Under the pieces are notes generated by a model. The model had not been told where the DNA came from, did no database searches, and was given only the letters and a program-made list of their open reading frames with translations. Source: Oscillospiraceae bacterium (GTDB lineage: Bacteria > Bacillota_A > Clostridia > Oscillospirales > Oscillospiraceae). From it: DNA of 11,052 bases. The translations under genes were made by a program, and so were the position numbers. Positions 1 to 7,900 of this stretch are shown one piece after another (position 1 is the first letter of the stretch; every line of letters starts with the position of its first letter). The stretch spans positions 1 through 11,052 of the forward strand of contig JAFQPT010000108.1 of NCBI GenBank assembly GCA_017411665.1, given 5' to 3'.

Positions 1-16
1 TCGCTTTTTATTATCT

Positions 17-23
17 GGGGGTG
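17..23 (+). promoter_or_regulatory. Ribosome binding site that decides the ExoIII start
   Basis: GGGGGTG ends 6 nt before the ATG at 30. The alternative GTG at 21 lies inside this site, so it is unlikely to be the start. Confidence 0.6.
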
Positions 24-29
24 TGTACT

Positions 30-779
30 ATGAAAATCATTACCTGGAACCTGAACGGGCTGTTATCCAGCGTTCAGAATCATGTGTTCGATGGCATTGC
101 GGCGCTGGAGCCGGATATTATTTGTCTGCAGGAGATACGGACACAGCAGGAGCCGGTCATACTGTCAGGCTATCACCACTTCTGGAACCACAGCGACAGG
201 GACGGTTATTCCGGTACAGCTGTCCTCACTAAAAGCAGGCCTGTGCAAGTCATTCGTGGCCTCGGGACAGAGGTAGACGAGGAGGGCAGGGTTCTGACAC
301 TGGAGTTTGAAAAATGCTTTCTTGTGAATGCCTATGCGCCCAATTCACAGCAGAACCTTCAACGGAGGGCATATCGAATGAACTGGGATACGCAGTTTTA
401 CGAGTTTGCGGGGACGCTGATGGAGGAAAAAGGAGTCATCATCTGCGGTGACTTCAACGTGACGAGAAGCGAGCTGGATATCTATGCGGAAAACCAGCGG
501 CAGGTATGGGCGCAGATGGGCTACGCATCCGACGAACGCTCCAATCTGGAGTCCTTTTTAGAACTGGGATATACCGATGTGTTCCGGTTTCTGTACCCGG
601 AAAAGCGCTCCTATACATGGTGGAGCAACCGGCTCAACAAGCGGAAAGAGAACCGGGGCTGGCGGCTGGACTACTTCTTTGTGTCCGATGACCTGCTCTC
701 TGGGGTCGTGCGGGTGGAACATCTGGAAGAAATGCGTGGCTCTGACCACTGTCCGGTGCTTCTGGAGGTGTCGGTGTGA
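30..779 (+). CDS. Exonuclease III / AP endonuclease family protein (ExoA/Xth type)
   Basis: A 249-residue protein of the endonuclease/exonuclease/phosphatase fold, the usual length for bacterial ExoIII/ExoA. The family cuts DNA 5' of abasic sites and removes nucleotides 3'->5' from duplex ends, and often has RNase H-like and 3'-phosphatase activity. The active-site set appears complete: N7 in TWNLNGL, E35 in LQEIR, Y102 in NAYAPNS, D141 and N143 in GDFNV, D214 in RLDYFFVS, and D239-H240 in GSDHCP. The ATG at 30 is preferred over an in-frame GTG at 21 because GGGGGTG at 17-23 lies 6 nt before it and the protein then begins MKIITWN, as in the family. The stop overlaps the GTG of the downstream reverse transcriptase by 4 nt, so the two are probably translationally coupled. 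It may be the host repair enzyme's paralogue carried by the element. Family assignment is secure; its role with the RT is inference. Confidence 0.95.
   Translation: MKIITWNLNGLLSSVQNHVFDGIAALEPDIICLQEIRTQQEPVILSGYHHFWNHSDRDGYSGTAVLTKSRPVQVIRGLGTEVDEEGRVLTLEFEKCFLVNAYAPNSQQNLQRRAYRMNWDTQFYEFAGTLMEEKGVIICGDFNVTRSELDIYAENQRQVWAQMGYASDERSNLESFLELGYTDVFRFLYPEKRSYTWWSNRLNKRKENRGWRLDYFFVSDDLLSGVVRVEHLEEMRGSDHCPVLLEVSV
764..770 (+). promoter_or_regulatory. Ribosome binding site of the RT, inside the ExoIII gene
   Basis: GGAGGTG lies 5 nt before the GTG at 776 and within the last codons of the ExoIII gene. It decides the RT start and, with the 4-nt overlap, supports coupled translation. Confidence 0.75.
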
Positions 780-2851
780 ACATTACGTTCCCCGACGAGT
801 TCCTTGCCGAGCAGTGGGACAGCATTGATTGGGATGCGGCTGCGGAAAAACTTGCCCTACTGCAGGAAAAGCTGACGATTGCGGCTTTCGGAAGAAAGGA
901 AAAGACCATCCGCAAGCTCCAGTATCAAATCGTCAATGAGATAGACATCAAATGCCTTGCTGTGCGGCATGTGGTGGCCTCCACATCGGGACCCGGCATC
1001 GATGGCGTCCGCTGGCGCACGTCGGCGGAAAAGATGCGGGCGGCAATCGCTCTGAATCCAAAAGACTATAAGGCGCAGCCTATGCGACAAATCCTGCTGG
1101 TGGTCAAGAACACGGGGAAGGAGCGCCGGCCGAGGCTGCCCACCTATTTTGACCGGGCCATGAATGTCCTCTACGGCTATGCCCTGATACCCGTTGTGGA
1201 GGCACAGGCAGAGAGGAAGTCCTTTGCCTTCCGGCAGGGACGCTCGTCGCAAGACGCCCATGCGTATGTTCTGGAAGCGCTAAAAGGGAACAACGCCCCG
1301 GAATATGTGGTCTGCGCGGATATCAAATCCTACTTTGCCAGCATCCAGCATTCATGGCTTCTGGAACACGCACCCATGGATAAGAAAATATTGGCGGAGT
1401 TCCTTCGTGCCGGATACGTCTTCGCCGGTGAGTTGTTCCCATCCGACGGAGAGGGTATCAGCGAAGGCTCCAATCTGTCTCCGTATCTTGGGAACTTTGT
1501 TTTGGACGGTTTGCAGAAGTACATCTATCGCGGCCTCTATGGAACCAGCGCACCGCAGGACTATGCGGATGGGAACCTCATCCGCTTCGCTGACGATATC
1601 CGCATCTTTGTCCGAACAAAGGAAAAGGGAGAGCGAGCTATAGAGCTGTTGGAAGACTTCCTCGCGGAACGTGGCCTGCGCCTGTCGCCGGAAAAGACGA
1701 TGCTCTGTAACATCAACGAGGGCATGACCTTCCTGTCCCGCACCTATATCCGCAAGGGAGGCCACATCTACTCCTATCCGTCTGACGCTGCAGTAGAGCG
1801 GTTTATTGCCGAGCTGCGTGAGGTGATACAGACCAACACCAAGTCGCAAAGAGCATTGATTGAGACCTTGAATAAGAAATTGAAGGGATGGGGCGCCTAC
1901 CACCGGTACAGCGATGCGGAGGAGGCGTTCCGGCGTGTGGATGCGGCGGTGCAGACTGCCCTGCTCGACGCTGCCATGGCCAAGCACCCGAAGCTGCCGA
2001 AGCCCAAAGTGATTTCCCGCTACTGGTATCGTGAATCGGATGGCAGGCACAGTTTTGCGCTGCCGGATGATAAGAGTATCCGGGTCACCCGATTGGCGGA
2101 TACCATCCTCCTGCAGCACAGTAAGGTGAAGACCAACGCAAACCCCTTTGTAGAGCGGGACTATACAGAAAGCAGGGGACATGAACGGGCAATTAAAAAC
2201 GTAACAGGCCCCTATAAGGCAATATGGGAGCGCCAGAACGGACGCTGCCATTACTGCGGACGACCCATCCTCGGCGACCAGGTTCGGACTATCGTGCAGT
2301 TAGATATCAGCAAGCCTCCATCCGTGAAAAACAGCGCGTACATCCATAAAATCTGCGTGGTAAATGAGTTTGAGCTGATTCGGACAGCGGAAGATATCAC
2401 AAGCATGCGGCCGTACGATGTCCTTAAAGCGCTGGAGGAGATTTCAGATAAGCCGGAACCAGGCACGAGGAGAAAGCGGGAAATCAATGAGAAGTGGAAG
2501 CACTATGGCTTCAAGAAATACCTGAGCGATTGCACTGCCGCGTCTGTTACGCTGACCTTCCGCGAGATAGAGGAACTGGATGGACAGCCTATGGCCGCCT
2601 CTGCCCGGAAATCGATGGGCTGGTGGTCGCCGAGGACGAACTGCAACACCATCGCGGAGGCGTGGCTGACGGAGGGGTACGTGCTCCACAATCTCGACCT
2701 TGAGAAGGAGAAAATCACGCTTCGCCGAAAAGAGGAGGGAATCGCCAGACTACAGGTGCCCAGAGCGCTGCTGGAGAAGAAGATTCCGGAAAACGCCATA
2801 TTTGAGCTGGAGACCCACATGGACTATATCATCAAAAAATACGGGCTGTAA
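776..2851 (+). CDS. Group II intron-like reverse transcriptase with HNH-like segment and DUF7662-like C-terminus
   Basis: A 691-residue RNA-directed DNA polymerase. RT blocks occur in order: SGPGIDG (72-77), the RRPRLPTYFDRAMN block (118-130), SFAFRQGRSSQDA (149-161), ADIKSYF with catalytic D182 (181-187), EGSNLSPYLGN (230-240), FADD with D273/D274 (271-274), GLRLSPEKT (300-308) and the TFLSRTYIR block (318-326). Residues 340-425 resemble the maturase/thumb X domain (LNKKLKGWGAYHRYSDAEEAF). Residues 491-527 hold CxxC...HxxC, like a degenerate HNH or zinc finger. Residues about 590-655 match the pattern LTFxEIEEL...SARK...WW...AEAWLxxGYxLxNLDL of a small family I recall as DUF7662. The GTG start overlaps the ExoIII stop (GTGA) and has GGAGGTG at 764-770. 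Intron-encoded proteins are usually shorter and lie inside catalytic RNA; I see no domain V-like hairpin downstream. It lacks the DGR-type SQ motif and retron signatures. The RT call is secure; its biological role is unknown. Confidence 0.93.
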   Translation: MNITFPDEFLAEQWDSIDWDAAAEKLALLQEKLTIAAFGRKEKTIRKLQYQIVNEIDIKCLAVRHVVASTSGPGIDGVRWRTSAEKMRAAIALNPKDYKAQPMRQILLVVKNTGKERRPRLPTYFDRAMNVLYGYALIPVVEAQAERKSFAFRQGRSSQDAHAYVLEALKGNNAPEYVVCADIKSYFASIQHSWLLEHAPMDKKILAEFLRAGYVFAGELFPSDGEGISEGSNLSPYLGNFVLDGLQKYIYRGLYGTSAPQDYADGNLIRFADDIRIFVRTKEKGERAIELLEDFLAERGLRLSPEKTMLCNINEGMTFLSRTYIRKGGHIYSYPSDAAVERFIAELREVIQTNTKSQRALIETLNKKLKGWGAYHRYSDAEEAFRRVDAAVQTALLDAAMAKHPKLPKPKVISRYWYRESDGRHSFALPDDKSIRVTRLADTILLQHSKVKTNANPFVERDYTESRGHERAIKNVTGPYKAIWERQNGRCHYCGRPILGDQVRTIVQLDISKPPSVKNSAYIHKICVVNEFELIRTAEDITSMRPYDVLKALEEISDKPEPGTRRKREINEKWKHYGFKKYLSDCTAASVTLTFREIEELDGQPMAASARKSMGWWSPRTNCNTIAEAWLTEGYVLHNLDLEKEKITLRRKEEGIARLQVPRALLEKKIPENAIFELETHMDYIIKKYGL

Positions 2852-2890
2852 AAAGAAAGGGGGGAGACTGCGAGATGCAGCCTCCCCCTT
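2851..2890 (-). terminator. Intrinsic terminator of the minus-strand operon, convergent with the RT gene
   Basis: A hairpin with outer arms GGGGGAG (2860-2866) and CTCCCCC (2882-2888), an A-C mismatch, and inner arms CTGC (2868-2871) and GCAG (2877-2880). Read on the minus strand it is followed by TTTCTTTTT, the expected U-tract, and it begins just beyond the stop of the 2904-3335 gene. On the plus strand there is no T-run after it, so any effect on the RT transcript would be through the hairpin alone. Confidence 0.75.
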
Positions 2891-2903
2891 GGGTCGTGTT
2901 CAG

Positions 2904-3335
2904 TTACTTCGGTTCCTTGCTTGCGCTGGTGTGGCAGATGTAGTCCTGAAGCCCTAAAGAAATGGTATCGTGATTTGCCCTGTAGAGCTTACCGTCGGAA
3001 TCGCGGGTGATAAGGAAGGCGTCTGTTCTGGCGTTGGGGTCGATGCCGGTGATGGTATAGACAACCTTCCGAAGCATGATTTTTCTTTGGTACCAGTCAG
3101 GGTTGCCTTTGAACCGGGCGGCATGGCGTTTATACTCCATGGCGGCGACAGCTTCCTCGTCGCTGGTATCCACGCCCTCCTCCGCAGCCGAGCACTTACA
3201 GGTGAAGGAAATGCTGTCCTCGTTGTAGCGCATGGGGCCGACACGGATAAGGATGCCCAGTTTCTTCTGGATGTCGGGAAGGACCTGCGCCAACTCGTCA
3301 CGCAGAGCGGTACATGTTTCCTTTGTGATTTTCAT
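2904..3335 (-). CDS. Hypothetical protein, 143 residues
   Basis: I do not recognise this family. It is a soluble, mixed-charge protein with no membrane segment. An N-terminal helical stretch (residues 1-25) is followed by a probable beta-rich part containing the pair CKC near residue 46. A segment around residues 60-110 (EAVAAMEYKRHAARF, then WYQRKIMLRKVVYTITGI) is rich in basic residues and could bind nucleic acid; that is inference. The start has AGGAGG, which overlaps the TAG stop of the upstream 131-residue gene, so the two are co-translated in one operon. It is the last gene before the terminator at 2851-2890. The opposite-strand open frame at 2970-3389 is a shadow. Confidence 0.75.
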   Translation of the reverse strand: MKITKETCTALRDELAQVLPDIQKKLGILIRVGPMRYNEDSISFTCKCSAAEEGVDTSDEEAVAAMEYKRHAARFKGNPDWYQRKIMLRKVVYTITGIDPNARTDAFLITRDSDGKLYRANHDTISLGLQDYICHTSASKEPK

Positions 3336-3349
3336 TGCGGTGTTTCCTC

Positions 3350-3745
3350 CTATTCAAGATTGATGGTGACATCTCCTACGTGCCGGTAGTTCTTGAGAAT
3401 GCATCGGCGAAGGCGCTTTGCCTCGGCAAGCAGTTTCTTCTTCTCACGGTAGAGATGCTTCGGGCGCGAAGCCGTATGCTCGATGCCGATTATCTCACCG
3501 TCTATGGGACTGCAGGCAGTTAGATGTTTGCCACTGTCATTGACATTCTCGCAAAGATAGGTGATTTCCCCATTGCCATAGTCATGGAAATCTTCCTCCC
3601 TCATCTTTGCCCGGCCAATACGGATTTCTTTGATGATGAAGGTCTGGGGATAGATAGTGTAGTGATACGGTTTCTCCCGGCTTGTACTTACAGCAGCTAC
3701 ACCGTAGAGTTTCGTATAGAGCGCATCTGGAATAGAGTAATCCAT
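3350..3745 (-). CDS. Hypothetical protein, 131 residues
   Basis: I do not recognise this family. The N-terminal half (residues 1-95) has a pattern of short beta-strand-like stretches such as YHYTIYPQTFIIKEI and GNGEITYLCENV. The C-terminal part, RPKHLYREKKKLLAEAKRLRRCILKNY, is a strongly basic helix of the kind that often contacts nucleic acid; function is not known. AGGAGG lies 8 nt before the ATG at 3745, and the gene begins 21 nt after the stop of the SpoVT-like gene and ends 14 nt before the next, so it sits mid-operon. The Asp/Glu-rich centre (EEDFHDYGNGE) contrasts with the basic tail. Confidence 0.75.
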   Translation of the reverse strand: MDYSIPDALYTKLYGVAAVSTSREKPYHYTIYPQTFIIKEIRIGRAKMREEDFHDYGNGEITYLCENVNDSGKHLTACSPIDGEIIGIEHTASRPKHLYREKKKLLAEAKRLRRCILKNYRHVGDVTINLE

Positions 3746-3766
3746 GTTCCTGTCCTCCTGAATGAA

Positions 3767-4264
3767 TCAAAGTGTGGCGTCAAGGATGGAAGCGGCCATC
3801 TCCAGAATGGCACGATTCCCTTCAATCTCGTCTGACGGCCCCACAAGGATGAGGGCTGCGATTATCTCCTCGCCGCGACGGACGGGGAGAGCCAGATAAT
3901 GGGTGCCATCCATGATGTGTCCGGACTGTGCATGCCCGCCATCACGGACCTGCTTGAAGATTGCGGCGGCCCCGATTTTGGCGTCCACGCCTCTCGATGA
4001 CGTTGTAAAAGCGTCTGCCAGCTTCAAGGTAAGGGAGGCGCCTTTGAGTTTGGGGAAGATGCCATTCAAAATCCGCCCGGCAGACACGGGCAGACAGTCC
4101 AGAGGAGAATAGGGTGTGGCGATGAGATATCTTCCACCTTCGTCTTCAGCGACGCTGAGTTCCAGAGGGTCGTTTTCCTGCAGGCGCAGGGAACGGCGAA
4201 GCTCCTTCGGGATAATGATTCTGCCAAGCTCATCGATTCTTCTGATGATTCCGGTTTTCTGCAT
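3767..4264 (-). CDS. AbrB/SpoVT-family transcription regulator
   Basis: A 165-residue protein whose first ~48 residues, TGIIRRIDELGRIIIPKELR and onward, are a textbook AbrB/SpoVT swapped-hairpin DNA-binding domain, the fold also seen in MazE-type antitoxins. SpoVT of Bacillus is about 178 residues with the same N-terminus and a C-terminal GAF-like sensor. Residues ~55-165 here, including GAAAIFKQVRDGGHAQSGHI and LPVRRGEEIIAALILVG, then a terminal helix, fit such a sensor domain but are diverged, so the ligand is unknown. It begins 14 nt after the stop of the small acidic gene, with GGAAGG before the ATG. It probably regulates genes of the element, perhaps linking them to growth phase or sporulation; that is inference. 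No toxin partner is visible, and the C-terminal sensor makes an antitoxin role unlikely. Confidence 0.9.
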   Translation of the reverse strand: MQKTGIIRRIDELGRIIIPKELRRSLRLQENDPLELSVAEDEGGRYLIATPYSPLDCLPVSAGRILNGIFPKLKGASLTLKLADAFTTSSRGVDAKIGAAAIFKQVRDGGHAQSGHIMDGTHYLALPVRRGEEIIAALILVGPSDEIEGNRAILEMAASILDATL

Positions 4265-4278
4265 AGCGCACCTTCCTT

Positions 4279-4527
4279 TCAGGAGAAGAACCCGACGTCC
4301 TGCATGGCCGCCTGCGTCAGACCGGCGTTGGTGAACAGCTCCTCGAAATCAGTTCGGTCCTCATACAGCTCGGACAGCAGGGAACAGAGAGAGTCCTTTG
4401 CTCCGGCCTCATAGGTCCAGTCGATACTGTCCGGGGAATAGTTGGCTTCAAACTCTCTGTGGTAATCTTCGGTGGCGCCTTCCAGTTGGTCTTCGTAGAG
4501 GGTGCGATAGATGCCTTCATAGTCCAT
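4279..4527 (-). CDS. Small acidic hypothetical protein, 82 residues
   Basis: I do not recognise this family. By my count it has 20 Asp/Glu and only four Lys/Arg in 82 residues, so it is strongly negative; tyrosines are frequent in the N-terminal half (MDYEGIYRTLYEDQLEG). It has no membrane segment or signal peptide. AAAAGGAG lies 9 nt before the ATG at 4527. It is the first gene after the hairpin at 4637-4663 and starts a tight block of four genes (82, 165, 131 and 143 residues). Small acidic proteins on mobile elements include DNA mimics that block restriction enzymes, but charge alone does not prove this. Confidence 0.75.
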   Translation of the reverse strand: MDYEGIYRTLYEDQLEGATEDYHREFEANYSPDSIDWTYEAGAKDSLCSLLSELYEDRTDFEELFTNAGLTQAAMQDVGFFS

Positions 4528-4636
4528 GGGTAAGGTCTCCTTTTGATGTTTGTATTTCTGCCTCCTGTGTGTTTCTATCTCCCGTCATCGGTAAAAGCAG
4601 ATACATCAGTATGGAAGATTACAGAGGAAAGAAGAA
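4528..4636. other. Intergenic leader before the four-gene minus-strand block
   Basis: A stretch of 109 nt between the small acidic gene and the hairpin at 4637-4663. It holds the ribosome site of the 82-residue gene and a short imperfect dyad, ATAC-ATCA-GTAT, at 4601-4612. I see no convincing -35/-10 pair on the minus strand, so the downstream block may depend on read-through or on a regulated promoter that I cannot call. Confidence 0.4.
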
Positions 4637-4663
4637 GGAGGCCGCTCATACAGAGCGGCCTCC
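4626..4663 (-). terminator. Terminator-like hairpin overlapping the end of the membrane-protein gene
   Basis: Arms GGAGGCCGCTC (4637-4647) and GAGCGGCCTCC (4653-4663) give 11 perfect base pairs around a 5-nt loop. On the minus strand the hairpin is followed by a pyrimidine run (TTCTTCTTTCC) rather than an uninterrupted T-tract, so it may terminate only part of the transcripts. The TGA stop at 4646-4648 lies within the stem, so the last residues of the membrane protein (GGRSV) are encoded by the hairpin. Confidence 0.65.
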
Positions 4664-4951
4664 CTTGGTGATGTAGGCGTAGGAGTCGTCCTGACTCCCC
4701 CGTGCAGAGTGCATGTTTTTATTGTGGTCTTCATCCCTCTCAAAGCTGCGGAAAGCGGAAAAGGAGGTGTTGTCCTGCCGGTGCATCCGGCCTCGAAGCC
4801 CCTTTTGCGCTGCTTTCCTGACAGTACGCTTCTCTCTACGTTTGATGCGTCCACTGGCAAAGGCATAGGCGAGGAAGCAACCGCAAAAAACACCTGTGAG
4901 GGAAGATATCAGCAGGGCAAGGCAGAACCAAATGGGATATCCATTCATCAT
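4646..4951 (-). CDS. Small single-pass membrane protein with basic tail
   Basis: About 101 residues. One hydrophobic segment, residues ~5-34 (IWFCLALLISSLTGVFCGCF and beyond), is followed by a very basic stretch (RIKRREKRTVRKAAQKGLRG). By the positive-inside rule this places the tail in the cytoplasm and the short N-terminus outside. The rest of the tail is polar and probably disordered. The strong site AGGAGGG overlaps the stop of the 1062-residue gene; ATG at 4951 or 4948 is favoured over an in-frame TTG at 4954, which is too close to the site. The tight link implies it is made together with the large acidic protein, whose negative charge could pair with this basic tail; that is inference. 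No family recognised. Confidence 0.7.
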   Translation of the reverse strand: MMNGYPIWFCLALLISSLTGVFCGCFLAYAFASGRIKRREKRTVRKAAQKGLRGRMHRQDNTSFSAFRSFERDEDHNKNMHSARGSQDDSYAYITKGGRSV

Positions 4952-4963
4952 CAAATCCCTCCT

Positions 4964-7900
4964 TTATACAGCGGCAATGGCCGCTTCTATCTCATCTGCT
5001 GTTGCCGCGCTCTCGGCGCCGGCGCCGATTGCCTCCACATCGCTGAGGAAGTCGCGCAGGCTCTCCACATGCGTTGACAGGTCAATATCGGAATCAGTAT
5101 CGTCCATCCCGACGCCATCATCCACAGGGTCGTGGATTTCAGTGTCAACGGCATCCGGCAAATCAGACTCCACGCCAAGGTCCAAATCATGGACGTCGGG
5201 CAATTCAACACCGGCGGCGCTGCTGGCATAAGTGTCTGCGATATGGGCCAGCATGGAATCGAAGCCGTGGAATATCTCATTGAGCGTTTCCGCGATGCCG
5301 CATACTCGGTCCACGAAAGTATCGTTGTCGATGGCAGACAGCTTCTCGCAGACAGATTCCTTGATAGCCTCTGTATCCGCCTGCCATTCCGGGTCAAACT
5401 TTTCGTTAAGGTAGTCGGCTACCCGCTCCAAAGGCGCCAACTGCGCTTCTACCTTGTTGAAGTAGTCTTCCATCAGCAGGTCCCCAACCGCGCCGGCATC
5501 CCCGGTACAGATAGCGTCCACCAGCGCGGACAGATGCTCCGCCTGATAGGTAATGCTGTTGATGGCGGCGTCCTCAATGGAGCTGAATACGTCGGAGAGC
5601 CGCTGCAGTGCATCCGGCTCCACTTCCTTGCCGGACCCTTTCATATCGGCTTCAAGCTCTTGTACTGTATCCGCAAAGGCGTCGTACAGGTCGCTTTCTG
5701 CATATTCACCGCGATGCTGGTCAAGGAAATCCTCCTGAAAGCTGAACGTCCCCTCCGGTCCCTGTGACAGGAAACGGTCAAGAGCGTCCTTGATGTCCTC
5801 AATGCTAACAACTGCGCCGGTTTCCTCTGCGACGACAGCTGCATCATCATCCTTCCTTTGTGCATCGGCGGCAGATGGTGGAGAAGTATCAGATGATGCG
5901 GTCCCTATATCGACGCTGGCAGCGTTCTCCGGTATATCCGGCGGTGGGATGCGGATGGCGTCAACAGCGTCATCGCTTAATCCCATCTTCTCCGCTGCCT
6001 GTTCAAACGATGCTATTTTATCTTCAGCAGATAAAGTGGGGTCATCTAAAAGGAGCAAATACTGGTCTGCGGCATCCATGCGGCTGTCAATGCGGGCGAT
6101 GGTATCCTGCATATCCCGGTAATCCGAGAGCAGGTCATCTACATCGTCGCCCAGATTCCGCATCACCCAATCCGGCTGACGGTCCAGTTCCTCATAACCA
6201 AGGTCACGGATTTCTTCCTGTAGGGCCTCTTTTTGTAGTGAGCCTTCTGTCTGAAACTCGTAGATGCTTTCACGAATCCGCTCCAGCTGCGCGTCTTGCC
6301 ATTCTTCTGCTGTTGCAGGAGCAGGGCAATCGTATGGGGCAGGGACGTAGTTATCGATGCTGGCCTCTCGGTCCGTAGCATCCTCATGGTATTCTACATC
6401 TTCCACAAGATTTTCCACAGCGGGAAGTCCTGCGTTGCCTGTTTCGACAGAAACTGCATCTGGCTGAGGGGAGTTATCTGCGGTATCGTTTAAATTCTCG
6501 GCAGCAGCTGCGGCATCTTCCTCGTCTATAATGTCTTCCGGTGCCGGAGGTTCAACACCGGTATCCACAGGGTCTGGCTCGGTCTCGTCCAGGGCAGCCA
6601 ATGTTTCCGTGATTTGATTGAGGTCGTCGCTGGAGATGCCGTAGTCCTCGTTTCCAGTTTTGCCAACTGCGTCCATCTCCGCACGAAGTACAGTGGCGAA
6701 GGCGGCGTCCACATCCACCTTATCTGATGCAGCCACCATCCTCGCTTTACTGTAGCCATCAATGGTGGATTCTATCTGCTCCATGCGTGTCTCCATCTTT
6801 TCAATGGCGGCAGACAGCTTTTCCTTCGCTGCTGCGATGGACTCTAATTTCTGCGCTGTGTCTGCGTCCAGCTGGACTGGCTCTGCGGTCACAGTCTGGC
6901 CGGAGCCGGTATCGGGAGCGGCCTTTGCGCGAAGTTCTGTCTCTGCCGCAGACAGCTGCTCTATTTTCTCCTGATAGGCTTCAACCGTGCCGCGGATATC
7001 GGGCAGAATGCTCTGCAGATACTCGGTATGCTTTTCAAACCCATCAGCAAGACGTTCCACAAAGCTGCCTTTTACGCTCTCCGTGACCTGCTCCTTATAG
7101 GCGTCTACGCTGATGCCCTTCCCGGCCGCCGCTGCCTCCACCTTCGGCTCGTTGGACCGGTATGCGGAGATGTCCAGAGAGCGGAAATAGGATGGAGTAT
7201 CCTTTCCAACGGCGGGGTCTACATCGCTGGCCATAACGCGCCCAAAGGGGTCTACGAGGTAGTGGTCGTGGTTGAACTCGACCAACCGAACATCCGGAAT
7301 AAACAGGCGCTCCGCCTGTCCGTTGATGGTCACTGTGTCGGGAATATCCCTGCCGCTGCGCCAGACTTCCAGACTCAAGTCCCGATTATCCGGCGCTTTG
7401 GTCATATCTACGCCCATGTACTGACCGGCGGCAGGATTGCGCTTATCAATGCCAAGCTGCTCCAAATCCACACCCCGGCCAGTCACCAACCCATCGTCCC
7501 GCACGGCGCCGGACATATCACGTACCAGGTCAGGCCGGTCTCTTGCAACGGATGTGTCTGCCCCGCGCTGCTCCTCCACAGTGGTTCCCGCATCCACCTT
7601 CGCCGGGTACTTCTGGTCAAAGTAGCTGCGGACAGCGATTTCCAGCATGGACTCCCAGATATTGCTGCGGGTCAGCTCGATGATGTTCATGGCGATTTCT
7701 CCGCCGGATACCGGCTTGCCTTTATCGCCGGGCATGCCGGTCTTATAAGCCTCTATATTCAGCTCCAGACGGTCCAGAAGGACGAAGGTGTTGCGGAACA
7801 GGTATTTGTCCTTCACCTCGTCATAGCGGGCTTTCAGGGCGTCGTAGCGGCTTTCAGACGGCTCCCGCTGTTCTGTGTCCCGAACGATAAAGCGCTCGAT

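Noticed and set aside
1352..2251. A 299-codon open frame on the minus strand
   Set aside because: It is antisense to the conserved RT blocks and shows no family resemblance.
776..2851. A diversity-generating retroelement or retron
   Set aside because: Block 4 reads EGSNLSPY rather than the DGR SQ motif, no template/variable repeat pair was seen, and retron RT signatures and an msr-msd-like RNA are absent.
2851..2903. A group II intron 3' end (domain V/VI) after the RT
   Set aside because: The hairpin here is G-rich and simple, with a U-tract on the minus strand. It fits the terminator of the convergent operon and lacks the domain V pattern.
4601..4612. The short dyad ATAC-ATCA-GTAT as an operator
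   Set aside because: Only four pairs per arm, which is easily found by chance; mentioned as context only.
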